Shown here: positions 63,982-64,000 of the stretch, piece after piece
How positions within the stretch are numbered: position 1 is the stretch's first letter
Layout of the letters: each line of letters starts with the position of its first letter
NCBI RefSeq assembly: GCF_018320785.1
Contig: NC_054865.1
Coordinates: forward strand, 31,620,398 to 31,684,397
DNA length: 64,000 nucleotides
Direction of reading: 5' to 3'
Source of the DNA: Cheilinus undulatus
Lineage: Eukaryota; Chordata; Actinopteri; Labriformes; Labridae
Notes under the pieces: model-generated
Database searches by the model: none
What the model was told of the DNA's origin: nothing
What the model saw: only the letters and a program-made list of their open reading frames with translations
Program-made: the position numbers and the translations under genes

Positions 63982-64000
63982 AAAAACGAGTCTGGGTTTT

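Larger units (their letters stand above)
43286..64000. other. chd9: chd9 intron, no further exon recognised
   Basis: More than 20.7 kb to the window end without a block resembling the next CHD9 exons. It contains hAT-derived MITEs, microsatellites and a few less repetitive blocks, annotated separately where possible. Purine-rich sequence lies at about 43900-44095. The stretches 46550-47060, 53000-56900 and 61150-63900 hold nothing I can name. Confidence 0.6.

Overview
The window is vertebrate nuclear DNA, almost certainly from a teleost fish. Two genes can be supported: aktip (complete, + strand, about 29.9-36.2 kb) and the 5' end of chd9 (+ strand, starting about 37.4 kb). Both have split exons with GT-AG introns. 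The rest is AT-rich noncoding DNA with many decayed DNA transposons of types common in fish: Tc1/mariner, hAT and their short non-autonomous derivatives. There is also one tRNA-derived SINE and one fossil LINE fragment. No bacterial, phage or CRISPR structure is present. No tRNA or rRNA gene was recognised.

Layout. 1-29.3 kb is intergenic. It holds a Tc1-like element broken by a hAT fragment (1-1817), a LINE reverse-transcriptase remnant (about 2.6-3.3 kb), a second Tc1-like copy (6435-7579), a SINE (10.37-10.63 kb) and an internally deleted Tc1-like element (11128-11989). Further along are hAT-like remnants (13.7-14.6 kb), a terminal-inverted-repeat element (15031-15715), diverged DNA-transposon repeats (17.3-18.85 kb) and a Tc1-like element with foreign internal DNA (about 27.1-28.3 kb). 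The block from 18.9 to 27.1 kb is nearly free of recognisable transposons and has homeodomain-like AT-rich stretches that may be enhancers. This is speculative.

29.65-36.2 kb is aktip: a noncoding first exon, nine coding exons and a 3'UTR. The joined coding sequence is 888 nt (295 residues plus stop), and every junction keeps frame. The protein is an inactive E2-like (UEV) protein. In mammals it works in the FTS-Hook-FHIP dynein adaptor complex.

37.2-64 kb is chd9. It has one or two candidate noncoding first exons, and a large first coding exon (41756-43285) encoding the N-terminal 510 residues of this chromatin remodeller, with a Gln/His-rich tract. An intron of more than 20.7 kb then runs to the end of the window and is peppered with hAT MITEs. 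The chromodomains and helicase lie outside.

The two genes are head-to-tail about 1.3 kb apart. From memory, the human order is CHD9-RBL2-AKTIP with AKTIP inverted, so local order differs here. I did not find an undescribed biological system. The most useful observations are the rearranged gene order, two NAGNAG acceptors in aktip, the link between a ZBED-like hAT remnant and the MITE copies, and several well-defined transposon structures.
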